DNA of 64,000 bases from Botryobacter ruber (GTDB lineage Bacteria; Bacteroidota; Bacteroidia; Cytophagales; Hymenobacteraceae). Below are positions 51,779 to 59,829 of the stretch, piece by piece. The stretch spans positions 1-64,000 of the forward strand of contig NZ_QCZK02000031.1 of NCBI RefSeq assembly GCF_003347595.2, read 5' to 3'. Made by a program: the position numbers and the translations under genes. Within the stretch, counting starts at the first letter, position 1; each line of letters begins with the position of its first letter. The notes under the pieces were generated by a model, which was not told the DNA's origin, searched no databases, and was given only the letters and a program-made list of their open reading frames with translations.

Positions 51779-51805
51779 GGCCGCTGGCATTCAACCCTTA
51801 CCGGA

Positions 51806-51836
51806 TTGACTGCGCATAAAATTTATCTTATCTTTG
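51806..51836 (+). promoter_or_regulatory. cvpA promoter
   Basis: TTG at 51806-51808, a 20-bp spacer and TATCTTTG at 51829-51836 fit the Bacteroidota consensus. The ATG chosen for cvpA starts nine bases after the -7 box, so the mRNA would be almost leaderless. Confidence 0.65.
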
Positions 51837-51845
51837 GAGGCAGGA

Positions 51846-52403
51846 ATGGCATCAGGAGCTGTTTCTGCCTTAATTTTTACTATCTTGAGCACATTCGATA
51901 TTTTTTTAGCGCTGCCCATTCTGTATGGTGCATATAAAGGTTTCCGGAAAGGCTTGCTGCTGGAACTGGTATCGCTGGTGGCTTTTGTAGTGGCATTGTT
52001 AGCCGGGCTGAAGCTGCTGAACACGGCTCTGCCGGTGATGCGGGAGTACATTGGCGATGCCGGTGGATTGCTGCCTTACGTTACTTTCCTGATTGTCTTT
52101 ATCGGTATCATCATCGGCATCCACCTGGCCGGCAAGTTCCTGAAAACGGTACTGGATTTCACGCCATTCGGTTTTTTCGATAATTTCCTGGGCGGTGTAC
52201 TCGGAGCACTCAAATGGTGCTTCGCACTTAGCCTGCTGCTCTATGTTTCCGGTATGGCAGGTGTTGCTATCTCTCCGGATAAAGCAGGCGATTCCTTTAT
52301 TTACCCGGTTATCCTGAAAACCACGCCCTATGCCTTAGGTACCTTGGGGTACGTGCTGCCTTTTGCCAAAGCGCTGCTATCTACCCTGAAGGCGCATTTT
52401 TAA
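51846..52403 (+). CDS. cvpA: CvpA family membrane protein
   Basis: 185 aa from the ATG at 51846. Four membrane spans of the colicin V production protein family: FDIFLALPILYGAYKGFRKG at the start (the KG-FRKG loop is the family mark), LLELVSLVAFVVALLAG, LPYVTFLIVFIGIIIGI and a later one, then FDNFLGGVLGALKWC. CvpA acts in envelope stability and toxin export in E. coli; no more is known here. A TTG start 12 bp upstream would put the start inside the -7 box. Confidence 0.88.
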   Translation: MASGAVSALIFTILSTFDIFLALPILYGAYKGFRKGLLLELVSLVAFVVALLAGLKLLNTALPVMREYIGDAGGLLPYVTFLIVFIGIIIGIHLAGKFLKTVLDFTPFGFFDNFLGGVLGALKWCFALSLLLYVSGMAGVAISPDKAGDSFIYPVILKTTPYALGTLGYVLPFAKALLSTLKAHF

Positions 52404-52682
52404 TGTGCTAATGCTATAATGTGCTGATGTGCTAATGGTGAAACTGAGGCAGGCCGTCTTGTGGAACAGGAAAGGTGGTTCGTTAGCAAATTAGTTTGCT
52501 GCACCAGCCACCACAGCCTCTGCTCCTCTGACCATGGTAGTGATGGCATGATGCGTGTGATTTCACATTACCCCTCCAGCCATGTAACTATTCCCCAATA
52601 GCACATTAGCACATTGTCATATTAACACATTAACACATTAACCAATCAGCACATTAGCACATTAGAAAATTAGCACATTAAA
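52399..52682. repeat. Palindromic island of GTGCTAAT repeats around an A element
   Basis: Left arm 52399-52440 (TAATGTGCTAAT repeats) is mirrored at 52639-52682 (ATTAGCACATTA repeats); further partial repeats (TTAACACATTAACACATTA) fill 52599-52640. The A element at 52495-52526 lies near the middle. The right arm ends one base before the pabA/trpG start codon, so it forms the leader of that gene. Confidence 0.8.
52495..52526 (-). repeat. A element copy 16
   Basis: Minus-strand copy with 18 of 20 core bases, inside the 52399-52682 island. Confidence 0.85.
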
Positions 52683-52683
52683 A

Positions 52684-53250
52684 ATGCTTCTCCTGCTCGA
52701 TAATTTCGATTCGTTTACCTACAACCTGGTGGATTATTTTGCGCAGGCAGGGGTAGAGCCGCATGTGGTCCGGAACGATGTGCAGCTGGAGGAGCTGAAG
52801 AAACTGCCGGTAAAAGCTATTGTGCTGTCGCCGGGGCCGGGGGCGCCGCAGCAGGCGGGTTGCCTGATGGAGGTAATACAGGAGTACCACGAGCAGGTGC
52901 CGATGTTGGGTATTTGCCTGGGGCACCAGGCCTTGGGCGCTTTTTTCGGGGCAAAGCTGGAAAAAGGGCTGCGGCCCATGCACGGGAAAGTGTCAGAAAT
53001 TACCTGCCTGCCTGATCCTGTTTTCAGCGGGTTGCCGGAAAAAATGAACGTGGTGCGGTATCATTCGCTGGTGTTGCAGCACACGCCTCCTGCCATTATT
53101 CCGCTGGCCCATACAAGCGAAGGAGAGCTGATGGCATTCCGGCACAAAGACTTGCCCCTGTATGCGCTACAATTCCACCCGGAAGCTGCACTTACCACTT
53201 ATGGTTTACGTATGCTTTGTAATTGGCTTACTATTGCTAATATTGCATAA
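52684..53250 (+). CDS. Glutamine amidotransferase, anthranilate/aminodeoxychorismate synthase component II
   Basis: 188 aa. Class I glutamine amidotransferase that gives ammonia to TrpE or PabB. Start LLLLDNFDSFTYNLVDYF, oxyanion SPGPGAP, nucleophile in GICLGHQALG, and His/Glu in FHPEA. No trpE, trpD or pabB is adjacent, so folate (PabA) and tryptophan (TrpG) roles cannot be separated; many bacteria use one protein for both. Its 5' region is a repeat island with no clear promoter box. Confidence 0.92.
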   Translation: MLLLLDNFDSFTYNLVDYFAQAGVEPHVVRNDVQLEELKKLPVKAIVLSPGPGAPQQAGCLMEVIQEYHEQVPMLGICLGHQALGAFFGAKLEKGLRPMHGKVSEITCLPDPVFSGLPEKMNVVRYHSLVLQHTPPAIIPLAHTSEGELMAFRHKDLPLYALQFHPEAALTTYGLRMLCNWLTIANIA

Positions 53251-53301
53251 CTAAATCTGTATTCTAAAAAATACGTTTCTCTAATTTGTTTCTCACACCA
53301 C

Positions 53302-54078
53302 ATGAATTTACAGGTCAGACAAGAAGGCGAGTTTAAGTACATAGACGAAGGAGAAGGCGAGGTTTTGCTGCTTTTACACGGATTGTTCGGTGCTTTAAGT
53401 AACTGGCAGGGCGTTGTAAATTATTTCTCCAAAGACTATCGCGTGGTTATCCCCCTGATGCCCATCTATGAAATGGCATTGCACAAAGCGGGTGTGCCCG
53501 GACTTGTTTCTTTTGTGGAAGATTTTGTTAACTTTAAAAAATTAGCCGATCTGACTTTGCTTGGTAATTCGTTGGGCGGGCATGTCGGACTGGTATTTAC
53601 CCTCAACAACCCCGATAAGGTGAAACGCCTGGTGCTCACTGGTAGCTCCGGTCTGTTTGAAGATTCCATGGGAGGGTCGTTCCCGAAGCGGGGCAACTAC
53701 GGCTATGTAAAAGAGCGGGTAGAGTATACGTTTTATGAAGCCCAGACTGCTACCAAAGAGCTGGTAGACGAAGTGTTTAACATTACCAACAGCAATTCTA
53801 AATGCCTGCGCATCATTTCAATTGCTAAGTCGGCACAGCGCCACAACCTGGCAAAAGATGTTACAAACATACAGGTGCCAACTTTGTTAATATGGGGACT
53901 GAACGATACGATTACACCGCCCCTTGTAGCGCATGAATTTAACAGGCTGATCAGGAACTCGGAGCTGTTTTTTATTGATAAGTGCGGACATGCGCCGATG
54001 ATGGAACATCCGGAGAAGTTTAACAGTATCTTAGAGAAGTTTTTAGTTAAAACAAAAGCAGCAGCAAAAGCCACATGA
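53302..54078 (+). CDS. Alpha/beta hydrolase
   Basis: 258 aa. Serine hydrolase: HGLFGALSNWQ, nucleophile GNSLGGHVG, acid residue in GLNDTITPP and His in CGHAPMMEHP. It starts the co-directional block running to the end of the window; its stop overlaps the CBS gene start by four bases (ATGA), a sign of coupled translation. The substrate is unknown. Its second half is unlike the hydrolase at 49545, so the two are not recent copies. Confidence 0.88.
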   Translation: MNLQVRQEGEFKYIDEGEGEVLLLLHGLFGALSNWQGVVNYFSKDYRVVIPLMPIYEMALHKAGVPGLVSFVEDFVNFKKLADLTLLGNSLGGHVGLVFTLNNPDKVKRLVLTGSSGLFEDSMGGSFPKRGNYGYVKERVEYTFYEAQTATKELVDEVFNITNSNSKCLRIISIAKSAQRHNLAKDVTNIQVPTLLIWGLNDTITPPLVAHEFNRLIRNSELFFIDKCGHAPMMEHPEKFNSILEKFLVKTKAAAKAT

Positions 54079-54740
54079 TTGCAGAAGAGCTCATAAACCA
54101 AATGATTCCGCCATTGAAGGTGTACGATACCGTAGACAAAGCCTTACGATGGATGGATGAATTTCGTGTGAACGAGCTTGCCGTGTCCAAGAACCGTAAA
54201 TACATAGGCTTAGCCACCGAAACCAACCTGATCGAATTAGAAGACAGGGGGCTTACGCTGGAGAACGTTAAACTGGAGTTTCAGGATGTGTTTGTGATGC
54301 ACTACCAGCACTTCTATGATGTAATGGAGGCGGCCATCAAAAATAAAATACAGGTGGTGCCCGTGCTCGACGAGGTGCACGAATTTATTGGCATTATCAC
54401 GATCAACGATACACTGGCTGCTTTTGGCCAGATGTCGGCGCTGCAGGGGCAGGGCAGTATACTGGTGCTGTCTATGCCCGAGCGGGACTACTCCCTTAGC
54501 CAGGTCAGCCGCCTGATAGAGGAAGAAAACGTAAAAATTCTCAGTGCTTATGTTTCGCCCGACGAGCTGGACCCCTATAAAATAAAGCTGACTCTGAAAC
54601 TTAATGCCACCGATCTTACCCGCATTATTGCCACATTAGAACGGTTTGAGTATCGTATTACCGCCCAGTTTCATGACAGCTCCAGCTTTGATATGGGCAA
54701 AGAACGGTTGGATATGTTGTTTAAGTACCTGGATATTTAG
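54075..54740 (+). CDS. CBS domain protein
   Basis: 221 aa. A pair of CBS domains (about residues 10-65 and 75-125; VPVLDEVHEFIGIITINDTL is the second) and a C-terminal ACT-like part (LSMPERDYSLSQVSRLIEEENV). Likely a nucleotide-sensing regulatory protein. Its start overlaps the hydrolase stop; its own stop is next to the Omp85-like gene. A role in the envelope operon is suggested by position only. Confidence 0.85.
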   Translation: MIAEELINQMIPPLKVYDTVDKALRWMDEFRVNELAVSKNRKYIGLATETNLIELEDRGLTLENVKLEFQDVFVMHYQHFYDVMEAAIKNKIQVVPVLDEVHEFIGIITINDTLAAFGQMSALQGQGSILVLSMPERDYSLSQVSRLIEEENVKILSAYVSPDELDPYKIKLTLKLNATDLTRIIATLERFEYRITAQFHDSSSFDMGKERLDMLFKYLDI

Positions 54741-54745
54741 TGCTT

Positions 54746-56158
54746 ATGCCGGTAATTTTCCAGCGTTACTTTTTTTTAACCGCCTTTTTTTCTGCTGTTC
54801 TCACCATAGTCTCTGGTGCTGTGCAGGCAGCCCCCTGCGATGCCGATTCCCTGGTTGTTTCCTCCATCAATTTTTCCGGCAACGAAACCACCAAAGAGAG
54901 TGTCCTGCTGTATGAGCTTGATTTCAGAGCCGGCGACACCCTGGCCCGCGAAAACCTGGAGCAACGACTGGAAGAAAACCGGAAACGGCTGCTGAACCTG
55001 CGCCTGTTCCTGGAAGTAAATGTCAGCTACAACTGCAGCGATAATAAGATAGCCGTGCTTTTTACCCTGCAGGAGCGGTTTTATATTTATCCCAACCTGA
55101 TATTCGATTTTGCCGACCGAAACCTGAGTGCGTGGCTGGAGAAAAAAGACCTGAGGCGTTTGGATTATGGCGTGACGCTGGTCAGGAAGAATTTCAGGGG
55201 ACGGAACGAAGAGGTGCGGCTACGGCTGCAGCATGGCTTTAACCGTCGGCTGGAGTTGTCTTATAAAGTGCCCTATATCAGCAGGAAATACAAACTGGGG
55301 ATGGAGTTTAGCGTTGCCAGTTACAAAAGCCACACCATCAACTACAACACAATAGAAAATACGCAGCGCTTTTTTCTGCAGGAAGAGGGGTTCCCTATTA
55401 AAAGACAAGGCATAGCTGCAGGTATCATACACAGGCAGAGTGTAGAGCGCCAGGAAGGATTCAGGTTTGCCTACCAGGAGGAGGAAATATCTGATTCAGC
55501 GTTTTTCCTGAACCCGGATTATTTCAGAAATAACCTGCGGGAGCGGCACTCGCTTCGGTTTGAGCTTTTTAAAGCAGTTAACTTACGTAATAACTTTGCT
55601 TATCCCCTGTCAGGCAGCTATTTTGATGCAGTGCTGGGGCAAGCTTTTTTTGTAAGCGATACAGGAAAGCCCTTTACCATACTGCGTTCCAAATATGTAA
55701 ACTACCAAAGCCTGGGGAATAAATTTTATTATGCGATAGGGGCAGAAGGGCAGGTCAGGTTTTCTGAGCAGCATGCATTTGCAGATAATGTTGCCTTGGG
55801 CTACAGGTCGCTTGTCCGCGGCTACGAGCTTTATGTGGCAGGCGGGCAGTATTACGGGCTTCTGAAGCAGGGGCTGACCAGGGAATTGTTTAAAATTTCA
55901 GGCATCCGGCTAAAGCCTATCAAAAGTGCGAAGTTTAATAAAATTCCGATTGCTATGTACTTCAACGTATTTGCCGATGCAGGTTATGTGCGCGATCATG
56001 TTTATGAGGATACTAACTCGTTTACCAATACGCTTTTAGCAGGAGGAGGAGTGGGGTTGCACCTGGTTTCTTTCTACGACATGGTATTGCGGCTGGAGTA
56101 TACGGTTAACCGGCATGGCGACAGAGGGTTTTATTTCAGTACCGGATTTCCATTTTAA
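54746..56158 (+). CDS. Omp85-like outer membrane protein with one POTRA domain
   Basis: 470 aa from the ATG at 54746. Signal peptide ending near AVQA, one POTRA-like domain (about 30-115: VVSSINFSGNETTKESVLLYELDF, given in part), then a C-terminal beta-barrel with the YRSLVRGYELY loop that marks Omp85 proteins (VRGF/Y motif). The C-terminal residue is Phe (STGFPF), the outer membrane signal. Much shorter than BamA at 59830 (one POTRA in place of five), so it is a second, TamA-like or FhaC-like member. It sits between CBS and nadK genes. Substrate unknown. A GTG six bases upstream is a possible start. Confidence 0.8.
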   Translation: MPVIFQRYFFLTAFFSAVLTIVSGAVQAAPCDADSLVVSSINFSGNETTKESVLLYELDFRAGDTLARENLEQRLEENRKRLLNLRLFLEVNVSYNCSDNKIAVLFTLQERFYIYPNLIFDFADRNLSAWLEKKDLRRLDYGVTLVRKNFRGRNEEVRLRLQHGFNRRLELSYKVPYISRKYKLGMEFSVASYKSHTINYNTIENTQRFFLQEEGFPIKRQGIAAGIIHRQSVERQEGFRFAYQEEEISDSAFFLNPDYFRNNLRERHSLRFELFKAVNLRNNFAYPLSGSYFDAVLGQAFFVSDTGKPFTILRSKYVNYQSLGNKFYYAIGAEGQVRFSEQHAFADNVALGYRSLVRGYELYVAGGQYYGLLKQGLTRELFKISGIRLKPIKSAKFNKIPIAMYFNVFADAGYVRDHVYEDTNSFTNTLLAGGGVGLHLVSFYDMVLRLEYTVNRHGDRGFYFSTGFPF

Positions 56159-56172
56159 TATTTGATTTGTAT

Positions 56173-57060
56173 ATGAGAATAGCTATACTTGGGAAACCTT
56201 TTACAAGCGATACAGCACCATTTATTCAGCTGCTGTTTGATGAGCTCATGCACCGCTCATCCGAACTGTTTGTGGTAGAGTATTTTAAGCAATACCTGAG
56301 TAATACGATCAATCTCCCGACAGGTGTGCAGTCCTTCAGCCGCAGCGATAAACTTACCGGCATTGATGTGGTGCTGAGTATAGGTGGCGACGGAACCTTG
56401 CTGGATACGGTGACGTATGTAGGGGCTCAGGAAATACCTGTACTTGGAATCAACACCGGGCGGCTCGGGTTCCTGGCAACCATCCCGCACGATAGCATCA
56501 GCACGGCGCTCGATGCTCTTTTTAAGGGACGTTATACCCTGGACAGCCGGGCACTGATCCGGGTCGATTCTGAGCTGGATATTTTTGGCGGGGTGAATTT
56601 TGGCTTGAATGAATTCAGCGTACTGAAACGCGATTCATCCTCCATGATTGTGGTACACACGTATATCGACGGAGAATATTTAAATTCCTATTGGGCAGAT
56701 GGTTTGGTTGTAGCAACGCCTACAGGCTCTACCGGGTATTCCCTGAGTTGTGGCGGGCCCTTGGTGCTTCCGCAGACAAACAATTTCATTATCTCTCCCG
56801 TATGCCCTCATAACCTCAACGTGAGGCCAATGATTGTGTCCGATAAAAGTATAATTTCTTTTGAAGTAGAAGGGCGTAGTACCAGTTTTCTTGCCTCTCT
56901 TGACTCAAGATCGGTGGCGGTAGATATGAATGTGCAGCTGGCCGTTCGTAGAGAAAGTTTTGCTGCTCACCTGGTTAAGTTGCATCATGTGAACTTTTTA
57001 TCTACGCTTCGGAACAAGCTGAACTGGGGGCTTGATAAAAGAAATACCTTTGCGAAATGA
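56173..57060 (+). CDS. nadK: NAD kinase
   Basis: 295 aa from the ATG at 56173. Phosphorylates NAD to NADP with ATP or polyphosphate. The diacylglycerol-kinase-like fold shows the GGDGTLLDTV motif (D73), NTGRLGFLA, and SPTGSTGYSLSCGGP-type ATPTGSTGYSLSCGGP. Length and motifs are normal. Same strand and tight spacing with the Omp85-like gene. Confidence 0.95.
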   Translation: MRIAILGKPFTSDTAPFIQLLFDELMHRSSELFVVEYFKQYLSNTINLPTGVQSFSRSDKLTGIDVVLSIGGDGTLLDTVTYVGAQEIPVLGINTGRLGFLATIPHDSISTALDALFKGRYTLDSRALIRVDSELDIFGGVNFGLNEFSVLKRDSSSMIVVHTYIDGEYLNSYWADGLVVATPTGSTGYSLSCGGPLVLPQTNNFIISPVCPHNLNVRPMIVSDKSIISFEVEGRSTSFLASLDSRSVAVDMNVQLAVRRESFAAHLVKLHHVNFLSTLRNKLNWGLDKRNTFAK

Positions 57061-57078
57061 TTTTATATTTTATATTTG
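57049..57078 (+). promoter_or_regulatory. Candidate promoter of first DUF6089 gene
   Basis: TTTG at 57049-57052, 18 bp, then TATATTTG at 57071-57078. It overlaps the end of nadK. The leader to the ATG at 57191 would be about 105 bases, and the gap is very AT-rich. Confidence 0.45.
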
Positions 57079-57190
57079 GAATATTATTTCCTTTCTAAAT
57101 TTTTTGTGCTTATTTTTGTTTTGCTTTAAAATCTAACTAAATAGGGCTTTAATACAGAAGTAGCTTTTGATTGTTATATTATTTACTTGT

Positions 57191-58201
57191 ATGAAAAACA
57201 TAACTACCCTTATCTCTTTGTTTGTGCTCATTCTTCTAATAGGGGTGCTGGATGCAGAAGCGCAACGTTTTACCAGGAGACAGAAGTATAATTCCGTTGG
57301 TGTTAGTGTAAATGCCTCAAACTATTTTGGCGACATTACACCACAGCCGGATTTTACCAGCCTGGCAAGTAATGCAACCCGTCCAAGTGTTGGCATCAAC
57401 TTTACCCGCCGCTTACATCCAAGAGTTTCAGGGCGAGTAGGTTTCATGTGGGCTCGTATAGCCGGCGATGATGCCAAGAGTGCTTCTCAGAACGAGGCAG
57501 AGAACTTTGGCCGTTACAGACGTAATCTGTCTTTCCGGAACGATGTAAAAGAGCTAAGTGCAGTTGCTATAGTTGATCTTTTTGAAAACAGACGTTCGCC
57601 ACGTCTTCGCCCGGATTTTGTTCCTTATGCATTTGCAGGTGTGGCGCTGTTGCATCATAACCCAAAGGCGTACTACGAAAATGGAGACCATGGTAGAGCT
57701 GTTGGTGGTATTGCTGATGAATTTGATATTCCAACAGGATGGTATGCGCTGCAGCCATTGGGTACAGAAGGACAATATACCAATGCAGACGGAGCTCCGG
57801 ATCCTTATAAAAGAGTGCAGATTGCTATTCCATTTGGTCTGGGTGTAAGATACAAGCTTGGCCGTTTCTGGGACCTGAGCCTGGAAGTTGGCTGGAGAAA
57901 AACGTTCACGGATTACCTGGATGATGTTAGTACCGCTTATGTAAATAAGGATGCGATAAGAACTGGTGGTGGCGCAAATCCAACAGCTGCTGCTTTGTTA
58001 TCCGACAGGAGTGGTGAAGGACCATTTGTTAACGAGTACAGAGTTACTCCGAATGGCGCTCCTTACTATAGCATTCCTGGATACGGTACTCCAGAAAACC
58101 AGACCCGTGGCCACAGAACCGATGACGACTGGTATATTACTACAGGCCTGACATTGAGCTATATCCTTAATAATGCTCCGAGAAGACCTAAATTTAGATA
58201 A
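57191..58201 (+). CDS. DUF6089 family outer membrane protein, long copy
   Basis: 336 aa. Signal peptide MKNITTLISLFVLILLIGVL ending near DAEA-Q. The mature protein is a small outer membrane beta-barrel of the DUF6089 family: SVGVSVNASNYFGDITP, PFGLGVRYKLGRFWDLSLEVGW, and the end DWYITTGLTLSYIL. DUF6089 contains PorG, a T9SS outer membrane component of Porphyromonas gingivalis whose gene lies beside bamA and skp genes; here the neighbourhood is the same. It is longer than the next copy by a loop with Gly/Asn. Which of the two copies is the PorG equivalent is not clear. Confidence 0.8.
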   Translation: MKNITTLISLFVLILLIGVLDAEAQRFTRRQKYNSVGVSVNASNYFGDITPQPDFTSLASNATRPSVGINFTRRLHPRVSGRVGFMWARIAGDDAKSASQNEAENFGRYRRNLSFRNDVKELSAVAIVDLFENRRSPRLRPDFVPYAFAGVALLHHNPKAYYENGDHGRAVGGIADEFDIPTGWYALQPLGTEGQYTNADGAPDPYKRVQIAIPFGLGVRYKLGRFWDLSLEVGWRKTFTDYLDDVSTAYVNKDAIRTGGGANPTAAALLSDRSGEGPFVNEYRVTPNGAPYYSIPGYGTPENQTRGHRTDDDWYITTGLTLSYILNNAPRRPKFR

Positions 58202-58205
58202 TAGA

Positions 58206-58228
58206 ATGAGCAACTTTGCGTTGTTCAT
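58206..58228 (+). terminator. Weak hairpin after first DUF6089 gene
   Basis: ATGAGCAAC (58206-58214) and GTTGTTCAT (58220-58228) pair with one G-U, loop of five. A run of six Ts follows 12 bases later. Too short alone; the strong terminator follows at 58273. Confidence 0.4.
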
Positions 58229-58248
58229 CTAAACTCTAGCTTTTTTAC

Positions 58249-59016
58249 ATGACCTCTAAGAATTTTAAGCAGGCACTCTTTATTTGTTTTATGCTACAAA
58301 TAAAGAGTGCTTTTTTTTGCAGCAACTTATTTGCGCAAGGCGCGGTTACAACCAGCGAGTTAGGCTTTGGTATTGGCGGGGCCAATTACACAGGTGAACT
58401 TGCTCCTGAATACAGGTTCCTGAACAATCAGCCTGCGCTTACGGTATTTTACCGCAGGGATTTTACGGCGCCTATCACCTTGCGTGCAGGCATGTTTGGT
58501 AGCCACCGTATCGTGAATGACAATACAATAGGCGACCACTCCTACAATTTGCCGCTGCCAAACTACCGCCAGGCAGAAATGCGGCTCAGCCTGCTGGAAC
58601 TTTCGGGGGTTGTGGAATATAATTTCCTGGATTATTACGATCCTGCGCAGGCAGTCAGGTTTTCTCCGTACTTCTTTTTAGGGCTTGCAGGTACTTTCTA
58701 TAATGTACAAACACGGTTTGATAATGCTGCTCTGAAAAATAGTTTAGAAGAGCCCTATCGGACAACGCTGACATTTGCCATCCCGATAGGGGTAGGAATA
58801 AAATATGGCTTAAGCAAACATTGGAACCTGGGGGTAGAGTTTGGAGCCAGAAAATTGCTTAATGACAGAATTGATAACCTGCGCGGGCAGGACAAAAGAA
58901 TCTCAAATCCCTTCGATAAAGATTGGTACTACTACAACGGTATTAGTCTCTCCTATACTTTCTACAAAATTAACTGTCCTCCGGTTTACAGGCTGAAGCC
59001 TGGTCTTTTAGATTAG
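58249..59016 (+). CDS. DUF6089 family protein, PorG-like
   Basis: 255 aa. Signal peptide MTSKNFKQALFICFMLQI... with cleavage near FAQG, then the DUF6089 barrel: SELGFGIGGANYTGELAPEY, FFLGLAGTFYNVQ, VGIKYGLSKHWNLGVEFGA and DWYYYNGISLSYTFYKI at the end. It is directly upstream of uppS-bamA-skp, where PorG is found in P. gingivalis. The first 20 codons contain a perfect terminator hairpin (58273-58318). A later ATG at 58291 is in the loop of that hairpin and would give a shorter, weaker signal peptide. A T9SS role is inferred from family and position. Confidence 0.82.
   Translation: MTSKNFKQALFICFMLQIKSAFFCSNLFAQGAVTTSELGFGIGGANYTGELAPEYRFLNNQPALTVFYRRDFTAPITLRAGMFGSHRIVNDNTIGDHSYNLPLPNYRQAEMRLSLLELSGVVEYNFLDYYDPAQAVRFSPYFFLGLAGTFYNVQTRFDNAALKNSLEEPYRTTLTFAIPIGVGIKYGLSKHWNLGVEFGARKLLNDRIDNLRGQDKRISNPFDKDWYYYNGISLSYTFYKINCPPVYRLKPGLLD
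58273..58318 (+). terminator. Terminator hairpin inside the start of the second DUF6089 gene
   Basis: A perfect 15-bp stem (GCACTCTTTATTTGT at 58273-58287, ACAAATAAAGAGTGC at 58296-58310), loop of eight, followed by eight Ts. It lies wholly inside the reading frame that starts at 58249, 24 codons in at most. It can end transcription from the first DUF6089 gene and so limit transcription of the second and of uppS-bamA-skp unless read through. Confidence 0.85.
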
Positions 59017-59074
59017 CAGTATAAAATTCATATAATTGACTTGCTTTTTGTAACTTGCAAGGAAAATTGAATGA

Positions 59075-59818
59075 ATGAATTTAAGGGAAAAAGTTGATGC
59101 AGGCAATTTGCCCAGGCACATTGCCGTTATTATGGACGGCAATGGGCGGTGGGCCAAGCAAAAAGGTGGCTTACGCATTTTTGGTCATCAAAGTGCTATA
59201 ACTGCTGTCAGAGAGACCGTTGAAGCTGCAGCTGAGTTGGGCGTGGAGTACCTGACACTTTATGCTTTTTCTACTGAAAACTGGTCCAGACCTGCCCTGG
59301 AAGTGTCGGCGCTGATGCAACTGCTCGTTTCAACCATCCGGAAAGAAACAGCCACGCTGAACAAAAATAACATACGGCTTCAGACTATCGGCGATACCAA
59401 CAGTCTTCCGGCATCCTGCCAGAAAGAACTACGCGAAGCCATCGAGATTACAAAGGATAATACACGCATGACGCTTGTGCTGGCTTTGAGTTACAGTGGC
59501 CGCTGGGATATTACCCAGGCCGCTCAAAGGCTGGCAATGGACGTTGCAAAAGGTGTTGTAGCTGCGTCGGATGTGACAGAAAAATCGTTTGAGCAGTACC
59601 TTTCAACAGCAGGAATGCCTGACCCGGAACTGTTGGTAAGAACAAGCGGCGAACAGCGTATCAGTAATTTCCTGTTGTGGCAGTTAGCTTATACCGAGTT
59701 TTATATAACCGATCTGCTTTGGCCGGATTTCAGGAAAGAGCATCTGTACGAGGCAATAATTTCTTTCCAGCAAAGAGAACGCCGCTTCGGTAAGACAAGT
59801 GAACAATTAATTAAGTAA
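59075..59818 (+). CDS. uppS: Isoprenyl transferase (undecaprenyl pyrophosphate synthase)
   Basis: 247 aa. cis-prenyltransferase making the C55 lipid carrier for peptidoglycan and other envelope glycans. Motifs: HIAVIMDGNGRWAKQKG with D21, LTLYAFSTENWSRP, and ELLVRTSGEQRISNFLLWQ. Length normal. bamA starts 11 bp later. ATG at 59075 is chosen over the ATG four bases upstream, which is in another frame. Confidence 0.96.
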   Translation: MNLREKVDAGNLPRHIAVIMDGNGRWAKQKGGLRIFGHQSAITAVRETVEAAAELGVEYLTLYAFSTENWSRPALEVSALMQLLVSTIRKETATLNKNNIRLQTIGDTNSLPASCQKELREAIEITKDNTRMTLVLALSYSGRWDITQAAQRLAMDVAKGVVAASDVTEKSFEQYLSTAGMPDPELLVRTSGEQRISNFLLWQLAYTEFYITDLLWPDFRKEHLYEAIISFQQRERRFGKTSEQLIK

Positions 59819-59829
59819 AAATATTATTA

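Noticed and set aside
54789..54824. A-like sequence in the signal peptide of the Omp85-like gene
   Set aside because: CTCACCATAGTCTCTG matches the core in part, but many changes are present and the residues suit a normal signal peptide. Left as unproven.
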